From Flavipsychrobacter stenotrophus (lineage in GTDB: Bacteria > Bacteroidota > Bacteroidia > Chitinophagales > Chitinophagaceae), in contig CANCOG010000163.1 in assembly GCA_947379685.1 (NCBI GenBank), forward strand, positions 1 to 9,339: a stretch of DNA of 9,339 bases, given 5' to 3'. A program made the position numbers and the translations under genes. Under the pieces are notes generated by a model. The model searched no databases. It was not told where the DNA came from and saw nothing but the letters and a program-made list of their open reading frames with translations. Shown piece after piece: positions 1 to 6,985 of this stretch; within the stretch, counting starts at the first letter, position 1, and each line of letters opens with the position of its first letter.

Positions 1-1
1 A

Positions 2-784
2 GGACTCTTCTATCCGGTTGCGGCTTCCCTGCTGTTTCTATTGGCACTCAATACCAAACAACAGGCTATAGAATTCGTGCCGGTAATTGGGATTGTTCTA
101 TTATACAGCATTAAGAATATTAAAACCGTGGTTGTGGCAATATTATCAGCCATTGCGCTGCAAATGGCCATTTTACTGCCTTTCATTCAAAATGGCAGCC
201 TGAACAAATTATATGACATAATTACGCATTCGGTAAACTTGTATAACAAATTATCTATTTGTGCATTCAACCTGTGGTACCTCATCATACCTGACAACCC
301 TTACTTTATAGATGACAGAAGCACATTCTTCCTAATTTCTTATAAAGCCACCGGACTCATATTGTTCAGCATTTCAGCACTATTGGTACTGCTACCCTTG
401 CTGAGACATACCTGGAAATTGAAATTTGAAAACCAGATGCCTAATGAAAGAACCTATCGCCTGCTGTTTCTCTCCACAGGATTGCTTTGCCTGTATTTCT
501 TTTTCTTCAATGTACAGATGCACGAACGTTATGCCAATCCGATCATCATCCTTTTTTTCTTCTATGGGGTTGCCTCCAAAAACTACAAATTGTACATTCT
601 CGCTTCAATACCCTACTTTCTCAGTCTTGATAAGTGCTTTCCCGACTTCTTGCCCATTGTACATTACAAACTTATATTTGCGAGCCGGGTCATCGCTATT
701 TGGTATGGATTGACCGTTATATATGGCAGTTACCTGTTTTACAAGGAAGTGAAAATGGATCGTATCCCGTTGAGAGATTTGTAA
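2..784 (+). CDS. GT-C family glycosyltransferase (Gpi18-like mannosyltransferase), 3' part
   Basis: The reading frame is open to the left edge, so the start and N-terminal half are missing; 260 residues remain before TAA at 782-784. The protein is strongly hydrophobic, with about six or seven membrane helices. Three landmarks suit lipid-sugar-dependent GT-C enzymes of the Gpi18/PIG-M-like type: a KQQAIEFVP stretch (from about base 53) resembling the conserved K-Q-x-x-x-P region, an FNLWYL stretch (about 269-286), and an MHERY motif (518-532) just before a late helix. Known members transfer a sugar from a polyprenyl-phosphate donor at the membrane. The donor and acceptor cannot be read from this fragment. 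The catalytic acidic residues of the first periplasmic loop would lie outside the window. It converges with the next gene. It could also be a generic DUF2029/GT87 protein; the membrane GT-C assignment is firmer than the mannosyl specificity. Confidence 0.6.
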   Translation, partial: GLFYPVAASLLFLLALNTKQQAIEFVPVIGIVLLYSIKNIKTVVVAILSAIALQMAILLPFIQNGSLNKLYDIITHSVNLYNKLSICAFNLWYLIIPDNPYFIDDRSTFFLISYKATGLILFSISALLVLLPLLRHTWKLKFENQMPNERTYRLLFLSTGLLCLYFFFFNVQMHERYANPIIILFFFYGVASKNYKLYILASIPYFLSLDKCFPDFLPIVHYKLIFASRVIAIWYGLTVIYGSYLFYKEVKMDRIPLRDL

Positions 785-814
785 TAATGTACGGTTCCGG
801 TACAGGAGAATGAA

Positions 815-850
815 CACCGGCAGACCGTTCGGACCGGCCGCCTGCGTCGG
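815..850. other. GC-rich patch between convergent genes
   Basis: The 126 bases between two convergent genes hold a short block rich in CCG/CGG that contrasts with the AT-rich flanks. Just before it, at 788-804, is an imperfect palindrome (TGTAC and GTACA around a 7-base centre). Only short imperfect pairings (3-5 bp) can be drawn and there is no T run, so I cannot call it a rho-independent terminator, although that position would suit one. Confidence 0.25.
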
Positions 851-910
851 ACAAAGTTTGATAAACGAATAAAATAAGCACAACCAAGAATACACATCCC
901 AGATTGTTTA

Positions 911-1339
911 CTACTGCCCCAGATAAGTGCCAGTAAACGGAGATTTCTTTTGAGATGTTTGCTTTTCCCGATGGGCTGTAAACTGTTTATACTGCTCTTC
1001 AGTGAGCGTCTTCTTAATTTGCTCTTCCTTGGCTTGCTTTATCTTAGTTTTTTCTTCAGCCCTCACAACCTTGTTTTTAATTCGGTCGAGGCTGTCGCTT
1101 TTAAATGCAAAAGATAGATTTATGGCATTAATTTTCTCATATTGGGCAGTCTCCAACGAGAGGTTTTTATACATCCAACGTGTTTGCTCCCTCGCCTTTT
1201 CCTCCTCTACCGATCTTTTCACTGGTGGTTTCGGCTCCAATCTTACCTGGGCAACGACTGGCAAAGAAAAACAAAACATAAAAAGCATAGTTATACAAAT
1301 AACTATCCTTAAGGCGCTTATTTTTCTTTTTATCATCAT
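911..1339 (-). CDS. Small exported LTxxQ/Spy-like protein
   Basis: From the ATG at 1337-1339 this gives 142 residues. A basic N-terminus (MMIKRK), a hydrophobic core and VVA-Q give a clear signal peptide, with likely cleavage after residue 30. The mature part is a highly charged helical protein. Two similar elements can be seen: WMYKNLSLETAQYEKINAIN near its start and KKTLTEEQYKQF near its end. They resemble the LTxxQ segments of Spy/CpxP-like and DUF4890-like periplasmic proteins common in Bacteroidota. Such proteins are proposed to act as small periplasmic chaperones or envelope-stress proteins; that role is inferred, not shown here. Start choice: upstream in-frame ATGs at 1384 and 1354 would put extra residues before the basic region, so 1339 (or the adjacent ATG at 1336) is preferred. 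No good Shine-Dalgarno is visible. It lies downstream of the DUF1801 gene on the same strand, with a gap of nearly 300 bases. Confidence 0.6.
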   Translation of the reverse strand: MMIKRKISALRIVICITMLFMFCFSLPVVAQVRLEPKPPVKRSVEEEKAREQTRWMYKNLSLETAQYEKINAINLSFAFKSDSLDRIKNKVVRAEEKTKIKQAKEEQIKKTLTEEQYKQFTAHREKQTSQKKSPFTGTYLGQ

Positions 1340-1625
1340 ATTTGTTAACAACATAGTACTCAACAAAAAAATACTGATATGCAATTTAAGCCATTCTTTT
1401 CACAGTAAAAAATAAATTTCCCCCCAACTGTCAATAATTCTGAAGTTTCCATGACACAAATCATGCCACTGGCTAAGCATAAAAATAGTCTTAACTTGAC
1501 TTTCGGAATTAACTGATGCAGTAAAGCTATCATAACCCGGTAAAAGGACCAACAGTAGCCACTCAAATCAATAAAATTGAACATTCAAGCAAAGTCATGA
1601 AATTAATTGCTGCACTGAATTTCAA
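1340..1625. other. Gene-free stretch between two - strand genes
   Basis: AT-rich spacer of 286 bases between the DUF1801 gene and the Spy-like gene. It should contain the promoter of the Spy-like gene (- strand), but I found no convincing TTTG/TAnnTTTG pair. It contains a short palindrome at 1450-1465. A 74-codon frame on the - strand (1360-1584) overlaps the start of the downstream gene and has no recognisable content, so I do not call it. Confidence 0.4.
1450..1465. promoter_or_regulatory. Possible operator: CATGA-N6-TCATG inverted repeat
   Basis: Perfect 5-bp arms (CATGA and TCATG) flank a 6-base centre, about 110 bases upstream of the Spy-like gene's ATG. The geometry is that of a small dimeric-regulator site, but the arms are short enough to occur by chance and no regulator is encoded nearby. 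Confidence 0.2.
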
Positions 1626-2042
1626 TTAACGATCTACAAGGCTTAACCACTCTTTTATTACATCCCTGAGCGCCCCCTCACGGGCGTTAATATCTGCCAT
1701 ATCTTTAAAAACAACCGTCCGACGACCATCGGGGTAAGTACCCTCAAGTAAACTGTCACTATTACTCAGCTTTGAGCCACTCGGAAAAACGAGCATGATC
1801 CTGCCTTTGAACAGGTTAAAGACAGCAATTTCACGTTTGTATTCCTTTGGGTCAAATGGTTTCATTTCACCGGTATAATAAAAACTTGGGTTATTCCATT
1901 TTATCCGCTCCCCTACTTCATTGTCGGAACTTAAAATAATTTGCCGCAACGCCGCAACCACCTCACCTATTGCAGGCTCCAACTTGCAGATGTGTGCGGA
2001 GACTTGTTCTTCATCTGTAAGTACTGGTTTTTTATTTTTCAT
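1626..2042 (-). CDS. DUF1801 (YdhG-like) domain protein
   Basis: 138 residues from the ATG at 2040-2042; TAA at 1626-1628. It is a single compact soluble domain with no signal peptide. Features typical of DUF1801 proteins are an N-terminal helical part ending in LRQIIL, a conserved KWNNPSFYYTGEM segment (residues 48-60), then NLFKGRIMLVFPSG and the C-terminal helix ending KEWLSLVDR. Length fits the family. The molecular function of DUF1801 proteins is not established, so none is assigned. A TTG at 2061-2063 would add seven residues. The ATG is preferred because it follows a purine-rich run (gggaaaattaaagag) and gives the usual N-terminus. It is divergent from the secreted-protein gene at 2182, with 139 bases between them. 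Confidence 0.8.
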   Translation of the reverse strand: MKNKKPVLTDEEQVSAHICKLEPAIGEVVAALRQIILSSDNEVGERIKWNNPSFYYTGEMKPFDPKEYKREIAVFNLFKGRIMLVFPSGSKLSNSDSLLEGTYPDGRRTVVFKDMADINAREGALRDVIKEWLSLVDR

Positions 2043-2071
2043 ACTCTTTAATTTTCCCGCCAATAAATCCC

Positions 2072-2090
2072 TTTATTGAAACTCAATAAA
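2072..2090. promoter_or_regulatory. Inverted repeat in the divergent intergenic region
   Basis: TTTATTGA (2072-2079) and TCAATAAA (2083-2090) form perfect 8-bp arms around AAC, 29 bases upstream of the DUF1801 ATG. The half-site TCAATAAAA occurs again at 2164-2172, just before the divergent secreted-protein gene. This could be an operator or a stem-loop in the leader of the - strand transcript. It is AT-rich, so chance is a real alternative. Confidence 0.3.
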
Positions 2091-2181
2091 AATATCAAAA
2101 AGTCTGGATAATGGAAAATATTCAGCCCGACCCACAACACATAAACTAAAGTTACACTACCTTTCAATAAAATTAAACAAT

Positions 2182-3024
2182 ATGAAAAAGCTCGTTTTTC
2201 TGATAGCTACGCTACTGTACTTTTTGCCACAAACTTATGCGCAAATGACGCTGGCGAATAATTTTGGGGGCAATGGTTGGAATGAAATTCAGGTGGTTAA
2301 TTTGACAAACTCGGGCAAAAAAATAGCAGTGGTGCGAGGTCAAATTTACGCCACAGGACCTGACACCATACATTACTACAATCTTGATTATTCGCTTTGG
2401 AAAACGATAGTTTGCCCAAACATCCCTCATTTCTATGGCGAATTCTGTTTAAACCGAAACTATGTAAATATTAGCTATTCTTCCGAAACTCTTTTCAATC
2501 TTGACACACTACTTGAAGCAGCCATTTTCTACAGGGATTCAACAAATATACAACACGGTAAAATATTAATTATCAACGAAAATGGCACGATTGTGGACTC
2601 CATATTAAACACTATTCCATTGACATTCAAAGTACATAACATTAACCCAACTACATATATTGCAACTGTAACAACAACAACATCTACTTTGGCTTTAAAC
2701 CTCCCTGGTACCATCCCTTGCGATGCCTGCGGCGGAGGTTTAGGATTAACAAAAACCGAGACCGATAAAAACCTAATTTCCGCACCAATTCCCAATCCAT
2801 CAAAAGACGAGGTGAAGATATCCTTTAGTCTACCGGAAGGAGCCAGCCGAGGCGAACTGAATATTTACAATACAAATGGCCAAAAAGTAAGGAGCTACCA
2901 GGTCGATAACAGGTTTGGTTTTATTATGGTGGACAACTCGCAACTGGCTTCTGGTACGTATTATTACAACATCACCAGTAATGGCACAGTGACGTCCAGC
3001 CAGAAAATGCTGGTGATCAGGTAG
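2182..3024 (+). CDS. Exported T9SS cargo protein of unknown function
   Basis: 280 residues. Residues 1-20 are a signal peptide (MKK, hydrophobic core, TYA-Q), so the protein reaches the periplasm by Sec. Residues about 198-280 form a T9SS type A sorting domain: a PIPNPSKDEVKISFSL start, a LNIYNTNGQKV strand pair, the LASGTYYYNI turn and a terminal KMLVIR. It should therefore be exported across the outer membrane and released or anchored by the type IX system, whose genes are not in this window. The central part (21-195) matches no domain I recognise. It includes a Cys-x-x-Cys pair in an IPCDACGGG segment (C180, C183) directly before the sorting domain, plus C78 and C89. The ATG follows an A-rich leader instead of a Shine-Dalgarno, as is usual in the phylum. 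A weak TACCTTTC box (2158-2165) lies too close to the ATG to be convincing. Confidence 0.8.
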   Translation: MKKLVFLIATLLYFLPQTYAQMTLANNFGGNGWNEIQVVNLTNSGKKIAVVRGQIYATGPDTIHYYNLDYSLWKTIVCPNIPHFYGEFCLNRNYVNISYSSETLFNLDTLLEAAIFYRDSTNIQHGKILIINENGTIVDSILNTIPLTFKVHNINPTTYIATVTTTTSTLALNLPGTIPCDACGGGLGLTKTETDKNLISAPIPNPSKDEVKISFSLPEGASRGELNIYNTNGQKVRSYQVDNRFGFIMVDNSQLASGTYYYNITSNGTVTSSQKMLVIR

Positions 3025-3192
3025 CTGTATCTACATATTTCCTTTTAATAAAAAACTAATCTGCCGAGCAGGAATCAACTAACATCGAGCAATCAGACTA
3101 CATATAAACTGGTGATTTTTAGAACCACTTGGGTAATTACATCGCTGCACTCAATAACAGCAACTTATAAGTCAAGTTATTTTCAGATTTTT

Positions 3193-3223
3193 TTTGACAA
3201 TTCAACTGATAAAAATATCTTTA
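3193..3223 (+). promoter_or_regulatory. Candidate Bacteroidota sigma-A promoter for the 826-residue surface protein
   Basis: TTTG (3193-3196, within a run of eight T then GAC) is followed after 19 bases by TATCTTTA (3216-3223). This fits the phylum's -33 TTTG and -7 TAnnTTTG pattern except for the last base. Transcription would start near 3230, giving a leader of about 60 bases before the ATG at 3291. The rest of the 266-base gap (3025-3290) holds no gene and no strong terminator. Confidence 0.45.
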
Positions 3224-3290
3224 TGTGAAATTTGTAATTTTCTGGTGATAAACAACCAGCTTTTACCATTTTATCTAAACTGCAAAAAGT

Positions 3291-5771
3291 ATGAAAAAGA
3301 AACTTTTACTATTACCTGTTATCCTTGTCATGGCTTATTTCGTTTTCTCCAGCCATTCTACTACCCCGTCCACGACTGGGATTAATGGGACCGCCGCAAC
3401 AGGCTTTGGAAATACCTGTCAAAACGGTTCAGGGTGTCATACTTTTGGTTTCAGGACAAATGTTACGATCACACTTGATTCTGCTGGAACACCGGTTGGG
3501 CATTATATTGCCGGCCAAACATATCACGTAAGGATAACAGGTGTTAACACTTCCACTACTGCCACCCTACCAAAATTCGGGCTACAGGTCACTGCCGTAA
3601 AGGCTACAGGAGCAGGAACGACTGGAGCCACAATGGCCGGCAGCTTCCCAACAACCAGCCTTCCTCCTAATACAGCGGTTAATACTTTGGGTGGTTTGCA
3701 AATTTGTGAACACACTACTCCACTTGCAGCTACTACCGGTTCGGGGGGCACAGGCACAACGTATGTTGATTCATTCGAATGGACAGCACCATCGGCTGGT
3801 ACTGGATCGATCAGGTTATATGGCACAATTAATGCCGTAAATAACGATGCCGCCAGTTCGGGCGATGCATTCAATCTAGCATCTGCCAATATCACAGAAC
3901 TAACCGTTCCTGCTACAGCAGCAATTACAGGTACAACAACTGTATGCGTGGGTTCAACAACAACGCTTAGTGATGCTACCGCAGGTGGTACCTGGAGTAG
4001 TGCAACCCCATCAGTCGCTACAATTTCTTCTTCTGGAGTTGTAACAGGTGTCTCGGGCGGTACATCTGTAATTTCTTATGCAGCATCTGGAGGTACAGTA
4101 ACTACAACGGTAACCGTTAACCCTATGCCGAGTGCAGGCACCATTACAGGTTCCAGTTCACTTTGTGTTGGCTCCAATACTACATTAACTACCACAGGCA
4201 GCGGTGGTTCATGGACCAGCGGTTCTACGGCCGTAGCTACAGTTACGTCAGGCGGTGTGGTTCATGGCGTAACAGCAGGGACTACTATTATTACCTATAC
4301 TTCGACCAATTCCTGTGGAACAGCTTCTGCATTCTTTAACGTAAATGTATCAGCAACCGTAACCGGCGGTACAATTTCCGGGCCATCTACTGCTTGTACC
4401 GGCTCCGTTACAGCACTTACAGAATCTATTCCAGGCGGTACCTGGACAAGTACAGCCCCATCGGTAGCAACAGTTGACGCCTCAGGTAATGTAACTGGAG
4501 TTACAGTTGGCACTGTCACCATTAGCTATGCTGCCACAACAGGTTGTGGAACAGGTTATACAACCCATGCTATGACCGTTGCCGCTTCACCTACCGCGGG
4601 TGCAATCACTGGCATTCCTTCCTTATTCTGCACATCAGGTGTTGCTGCTTTAACCGCATCCGTATCTGGCGGAGTATGGAGTGTTTCCAATAGCGCACTT
4701 GCTAGTATAGATGCAAGTGGAATGATTACCGGACTCGCCGGTGGAACTGATACCATTTATTATGCTGTTACTAATGCTGCGGGCTGCACCGCAGTTGCTT
4801 CTGCAACACTGCTGGTACATGCAGGCCCTCCGGCTACTATTACAACTACAGGTGGTGTTACCGCTTTTTGCGCAGGCAGCAGCCTTGTATTGCACGCCAA
4901 TACCGGCAGCGGACTTAGCTGGCAGTGGTACAACGGAGCAACTCCTATTTCTGGGGCAACATCTTCTACCTACACTGCAACCGCCGGTGGAAGTTACATC
5001 GTAGATGTAACCAACGGTATCGGTTGTACAACAGCATCTGCAGCTACTGTTCCAACGGTAGTAACCGTACCTGAGATCACTGTGCCTGCCGCGACAACGG
5101 TTTGTGCAGGCGGCCATGTAGCACTTTCTGTTCCGGCTGGCAGTTATACCACCCTGTATCAATGGAAGAAAAACACTGTGAATATCAGCGGGGCTACCAC
5201 CAACACATATACTGCTACAGGTACCGGAAGCTACACCTGTTTTCAAACTATTTCGGGTGGCTGTGCAGGCATTACATCGGCAGTTAATGTGACCGTACAG
5301 TCTACTATTGTACCGCCAATCGCATACAGTGGTACAACTTTCAGCACGGGTACACATTATGCAAACTACCAGTGGCAGTTAAATGGCACCGCAATTTCCG
5401 GTGCTACCAGCTCCAGCCTGACAACATTTACTTTTGGAACGTACACAGTAAGGGTAACCGATACTTTTGGTTGTACTGGCATCTCGGCCGGTTATATTTT
5501 GAGCGATCTGGCTGTGGGCAATACAACGGGAAACCAATTGCAGGTTTATCCTAACCCGGCCAACAACGTAATTGTTATCAGCAACGCTGCCGGAACAAGC
5601 ATCACTGGACAGTATTTCATTACAGATGTACCTGGTAAAACCGTTTTGCAAGGCACAATGAACAGTGCAGCACAGCAAGTTGATATCAGTACACTTGCAC
5701 CTGGCAACTACATTCTTAAAGTAATATCCGAAAATGGCATGAGTAAGAATGAGCTATTCATAAAACAATAA
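3291..5771 (+). CDS. Large T9SS surface protein: choice-of-anchor V/reeler-like domain plus seven Ig-like repeats
   Basis: 826 residues. A Sec signal peptide (MKKK then a hydrophobic core) spans about 1-22. Residues about 28-207 resemble the choice-of-anchor V/reeler-like domain of secreted bacterial proteins, with a CX5CH motif (C43, C49, H50) where relatives usually have a short Cys-Cys-His cluster. Four Big_2-like repeats follow (212-283, 284-360, 361-437, 438-513), each with a GGxW strand and an SxVAT/SALAS core leading to GxVTGV-type turns. Three Ig/PKD-like repeats (516-594, 596-670, 677-740) have YQW or WQW strands and an ISGAT turn. Residues about 748-826 are a T9SS type A sorting domain (LQVYPNPANN, then LAPGNYILKV, ending FIKQ). 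Most repeats carry a Cys pair about 50 residues apart. The role is probably adhesion or surface display; no enzymatic domain is visible. Start choice is clear: this ATG begins the signal peptide. A promoter candidate and a terminator flank it, so it is probably monocistronic. Confidence 0.85.
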   Translation: MKKKLLLLPVILVMAYFVFSSHSTTPSTTGINGTAATGFGNTCQNGSGCHTFGFRTNVTITLDSAGTPVGHYIAGQTYHVRITGVNTSTTATLPKFGLQVTAVKATGAGTTGATMAGSFPTTSLPPNTAVNTLGGLQICEHTTPLAATTGSGGTGTTYVDSFEWTAPSAGTGSIRLYGTINAVNNDAASSGDAFNLASANITELTVPATAAITGTTTVCVGSTTTLSDATAGGTWSSATPSVATISSSGVVTGVSGGTSVISYAASGGTVTTTVTVNPMPSAGTITGSSSLCVGSNTTLTTTGSGGSWTSGSTAVATVTSGGVVHGVTAGTTIITYTSTNSCGTASAFFNVNVSATVTGGTISGPSTACTGSVTALTESIPGGTWTSTAPSVATVDASGNVTGVTVGTVTISYAATTGCGTGYTTHAMTVAASPTAGAITGIPSLFCTSGVAALTASVSGGVWSVSNSALASIDASGMITGLAGGTDTIYYAVTNAAGCTAVASATLLVHAGPPATITTTGGVTAFCAGSSLVLHANTGSGLSWQWYNGATPISGATSSTYTATAGGSYIVDVTNGIGCTTASAATVPTVVTVPEITVPAATTVCAGGHVALSVPAGSYTTLYQWKKNTVNISGATTNTYTATGTGSYTCFQTISGGCAGITSAVNVTVQSTIVPPIAYSGTTFSTGTHYANYQWQLNGTAISGATSSSLTTFTFGTYTVRVTDTFGCTGISAGYILSDLAVGNTTGNQLQVYPNPANNVIVISNAAGTSITGQYFITDVPGKTVLQGTMNSAAQQVDISTLAPGNYILKVISENGMSKNELFIKQ
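3924..5510 (+). repeat. Seven in-frame Ig-like domain repeats
   Basis: Repeats at protein level inside the surface protein: bases 3924-4139, 4140-4370, 4371-4601 and 4602-4829 (Big_2-like), then 4836-5072, 5076-5300 and 5319-5510 (Ig/PKD-like). Unit length is about 65-79 residues. The copies share a pattern (CxG near the start, GGxW or QW strand, GC near the end) but are clearly diverged in DNA sequence, so this is an old array and not a recent tandem expansion. Confidence 0.75.
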
Positions 5772-5787
5772 CCAGAAAATCTTACGT

Positions 5788-5824
5788 AAAAAAGGGCGAT
5801 ACCTGCTTGGTATCGCCCTTTTTT
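5788..5824. terminator. Bidirectional rho-independent terminator
   Basis: AAAAAAGGGCGATACC (5788-5803), loop TGCTT, then the exact complement ending in six T (5809-5824). The 10-bp GC-containing core is flanked by A6 and T6, so the structure can terminate transcription from either strand. It lies 16 bases after the surface-protein stop and faces the convergent acyltransferase gene. Confidence 0.92.
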
Positions 5825-5864
5825 AATAACGTTTCTTACATTGTCATTAACTAAACAGCGACTA

Positions 5865-5988
5865 CTTTGCGTCTTTGCGCGAAACCCTCTGAAATTCTCC
5901 TAAACCCAGGCTTTGTGCCCTTTGCGCCCCTTCTTTGCGCCCTTTGCGTGAACGATACCTGACCCTCATATCTGCTAGTGCCTTTGCG
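5865..5988. repeat. Intergenic CTTTGCG heptamer repeat array
   Basis: Six exact copies of CTTTGCG start at 5865, 5873, 5920, 5933, 5942 and 5982, with one variant (CTTTGTG) at 5911. Spacing is 8 or 9 bases within pairs and larger between them. The array fills the gap between the bidirectional terminator and the acyltransferase gene's stop. Similar CGCAAAG-type short repeats occur, as I recall, dispersed between genes in many environmental bacteria; their function is not known. Confidence 0.75.
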
Positions 5989-6004
5989 TGCCCCCGCACG
6001 CAAA
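5983..6004 (-). terminator. Hairpin 2 bases after the acyltransferase stop codon
   Basis: TTTGCGTGC (5983-5991) and GCACGCAAA (5996-6004) pair perfectly over 9 bp around CCCC. On the - strand the stem begins two bases after TGA. No T run follows, so it is not a textbook terminator; it may protect the mRNA 3' end or halt transcription with help. One arm is the last CTTTGCG repeat unit. Confidence 0.5.
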
Positions 6005-6006
6005 CC

Positions 6007-6945
6007 TCACCTTATCGCCTGCTTCAATTTCCAGAGCAGCGAATTATTGCGGAGCAACACGAGGTAGAGTTCACGCGTGCCGCCGAAACTCCGGAAAAAC
6101 CGTTCTACACCCGGGTCCATACTACCCTCAAAGTCAAATTGACGCAAACCCATTTTTTGGGCCTCCTTCATAGAATGCCAATGCAAAAGTGACATAGCCT
6201 TTGAGCTTTCCGATTGCGGGTTTTGGCCATTCATGATGGAATAACAGAAATTTTGGTCCCATACCATCCAGCAAGCACCCTGAATCACTCCATTTTGCCT
6301 GGCTACCCAAAGAGCCCCGGCATTATTGGCAATGCAAGCCTGCAATAACTGCTGCAGGTCAGCTAGGGAATGGGCAATACCCTTCTCCTTACGGCCAAGC
6401 GTGTGTTTATGAAATTCAAAAAGTTCATTTATGCAAGCTGGTTCATTGGTAATCACGCATTCCTTTTCGGCTTGCTTAATGTTGCGGCGGGTGGTCTCCT
6501 TCATGTTAGCCAATAATGTAGCTTCGTCTACTCCAAGATCAACTATAAATGTTTGCCTTACCTGTGGTGTCAAACCATAATGCTGTAACAACCCTGCCTG
6601 TTTTATGCCCGGCTGTACTGCAAGATCCCATACCGGCGCATCTGGCAATAGTTTTAAAAGTTCAGCAATGGTATCATATTCAAAACTGTCACGGTTGCTT
6701 TCCTTCATATCAGCAGGAAAGAAAACCTGAGGACCCAGGTAGGGTGTCATTTTCGGGGAGCGCATGATTGATATTCCAGCCTTCCGGTCAATAGGATAGG
6801 TCCATGCTCCGGTAATTCTTTCCCCCTTTCGGGTTATAGCCACATCCCATTCATGACATACCTTATCCAACCACCACGCTTGCGCAAAAACAAGCATCCC
6901 GGGGTGGGCAGCACACAATTCGGTATATAATGACTTGTTATTCAT
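6007..6945 (-). CDS. FemAB/BioF2-like GNAT acyltransferase
   Basis: 312 residues from the ATG at 6943-6945; TGA at 6007-6009. It is a soluble protein without a signal peptide. The second half has the signature of the FemAB/Acetyltransf_6 group: ETTRRNIKQAEK (150-161), an ALWVARQNGVIQGACW core strand pair (211-226), and near the C-terminus FDFEGSMDPGVERFFRSFGG (270-289). The N-terminal half fits the degenerate first GNAT fold seen in FemX-type proteins. Characterised relatives add amino acids to peptidoglycan precursors or acylate other envelope molecules; the substrate here is unknown. The open frame continues upstream to 7107, but that part runs antisense-like through the permease gene and has no family match, so the ATG at 6945 is chosen. 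It begins 40 bases after the permease stop on the same strand and is probably cotranscribed with it. The array of short repeats and a hairpin follow the stop. Confidence 0.8.
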   Translation of the reverse strand: MNNKSLYTELCAAHPGMLVFAQAWWLDKVCHEWDVAITRKGERITGAWTYPIDRKAGISIMRSPKMTPYLGPQVFFPADMKESNRDSFEYDTIAELLKLLPDAPVWDLAVQPGIKQAGLLQHYGLTPQVRQTFIVDLGVDEATLLANMKETTRRNIKQAEKECVITNEPACINELFEFHKHTLGRKEKGIAHSLADLQQLLQACIANNAGALWVARQNGVIQGACWMVWDQNFCYSIMNGQNPQSESSKAMSLLHWHSMKEAQKMGLRQFDFEGSMDPGVERFFRSFGGTRELYLVLLRNNSLLWKLKQAIR

Positions 6946-6985
6946 GTTTTTGAAGCGGCGACTAAGATTGTAACCGCCGGGAAAT

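Noticed and set aside
605..895. 96-codon - strand frame
   Set aside because: It is mostly antisense to the membrane glycosyltransferase, which has clear family motifs on the + strand.
1360..1584. 74-codon - strand frame in the spacer
   Set aside because: It overlaps the start of the Spy-like gene, has no recognised domain and lies in AT-rich intergenic DNA.
3524..3895. 123-codon - strand frame
   Set aside because: It is a valine/proline/alanine-rich shadow of the surface protein on the opposite strand, with no supporting start or context.
4650..5357. 235-codon - strand frame rich in cysteine and arginine
   Set aside because: It lies opposite the Ig-like array, whose Thr/Gly/Ala-rich codons leave other frames open. 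It has no signal peptide, no domain and an implausible composition.
5865..6004. CRISPR array
   Set aside because: The repeated unit is only 7 bases with irregular short spacing. There are no 25-40 base repeats, unique spacers or cas genes.
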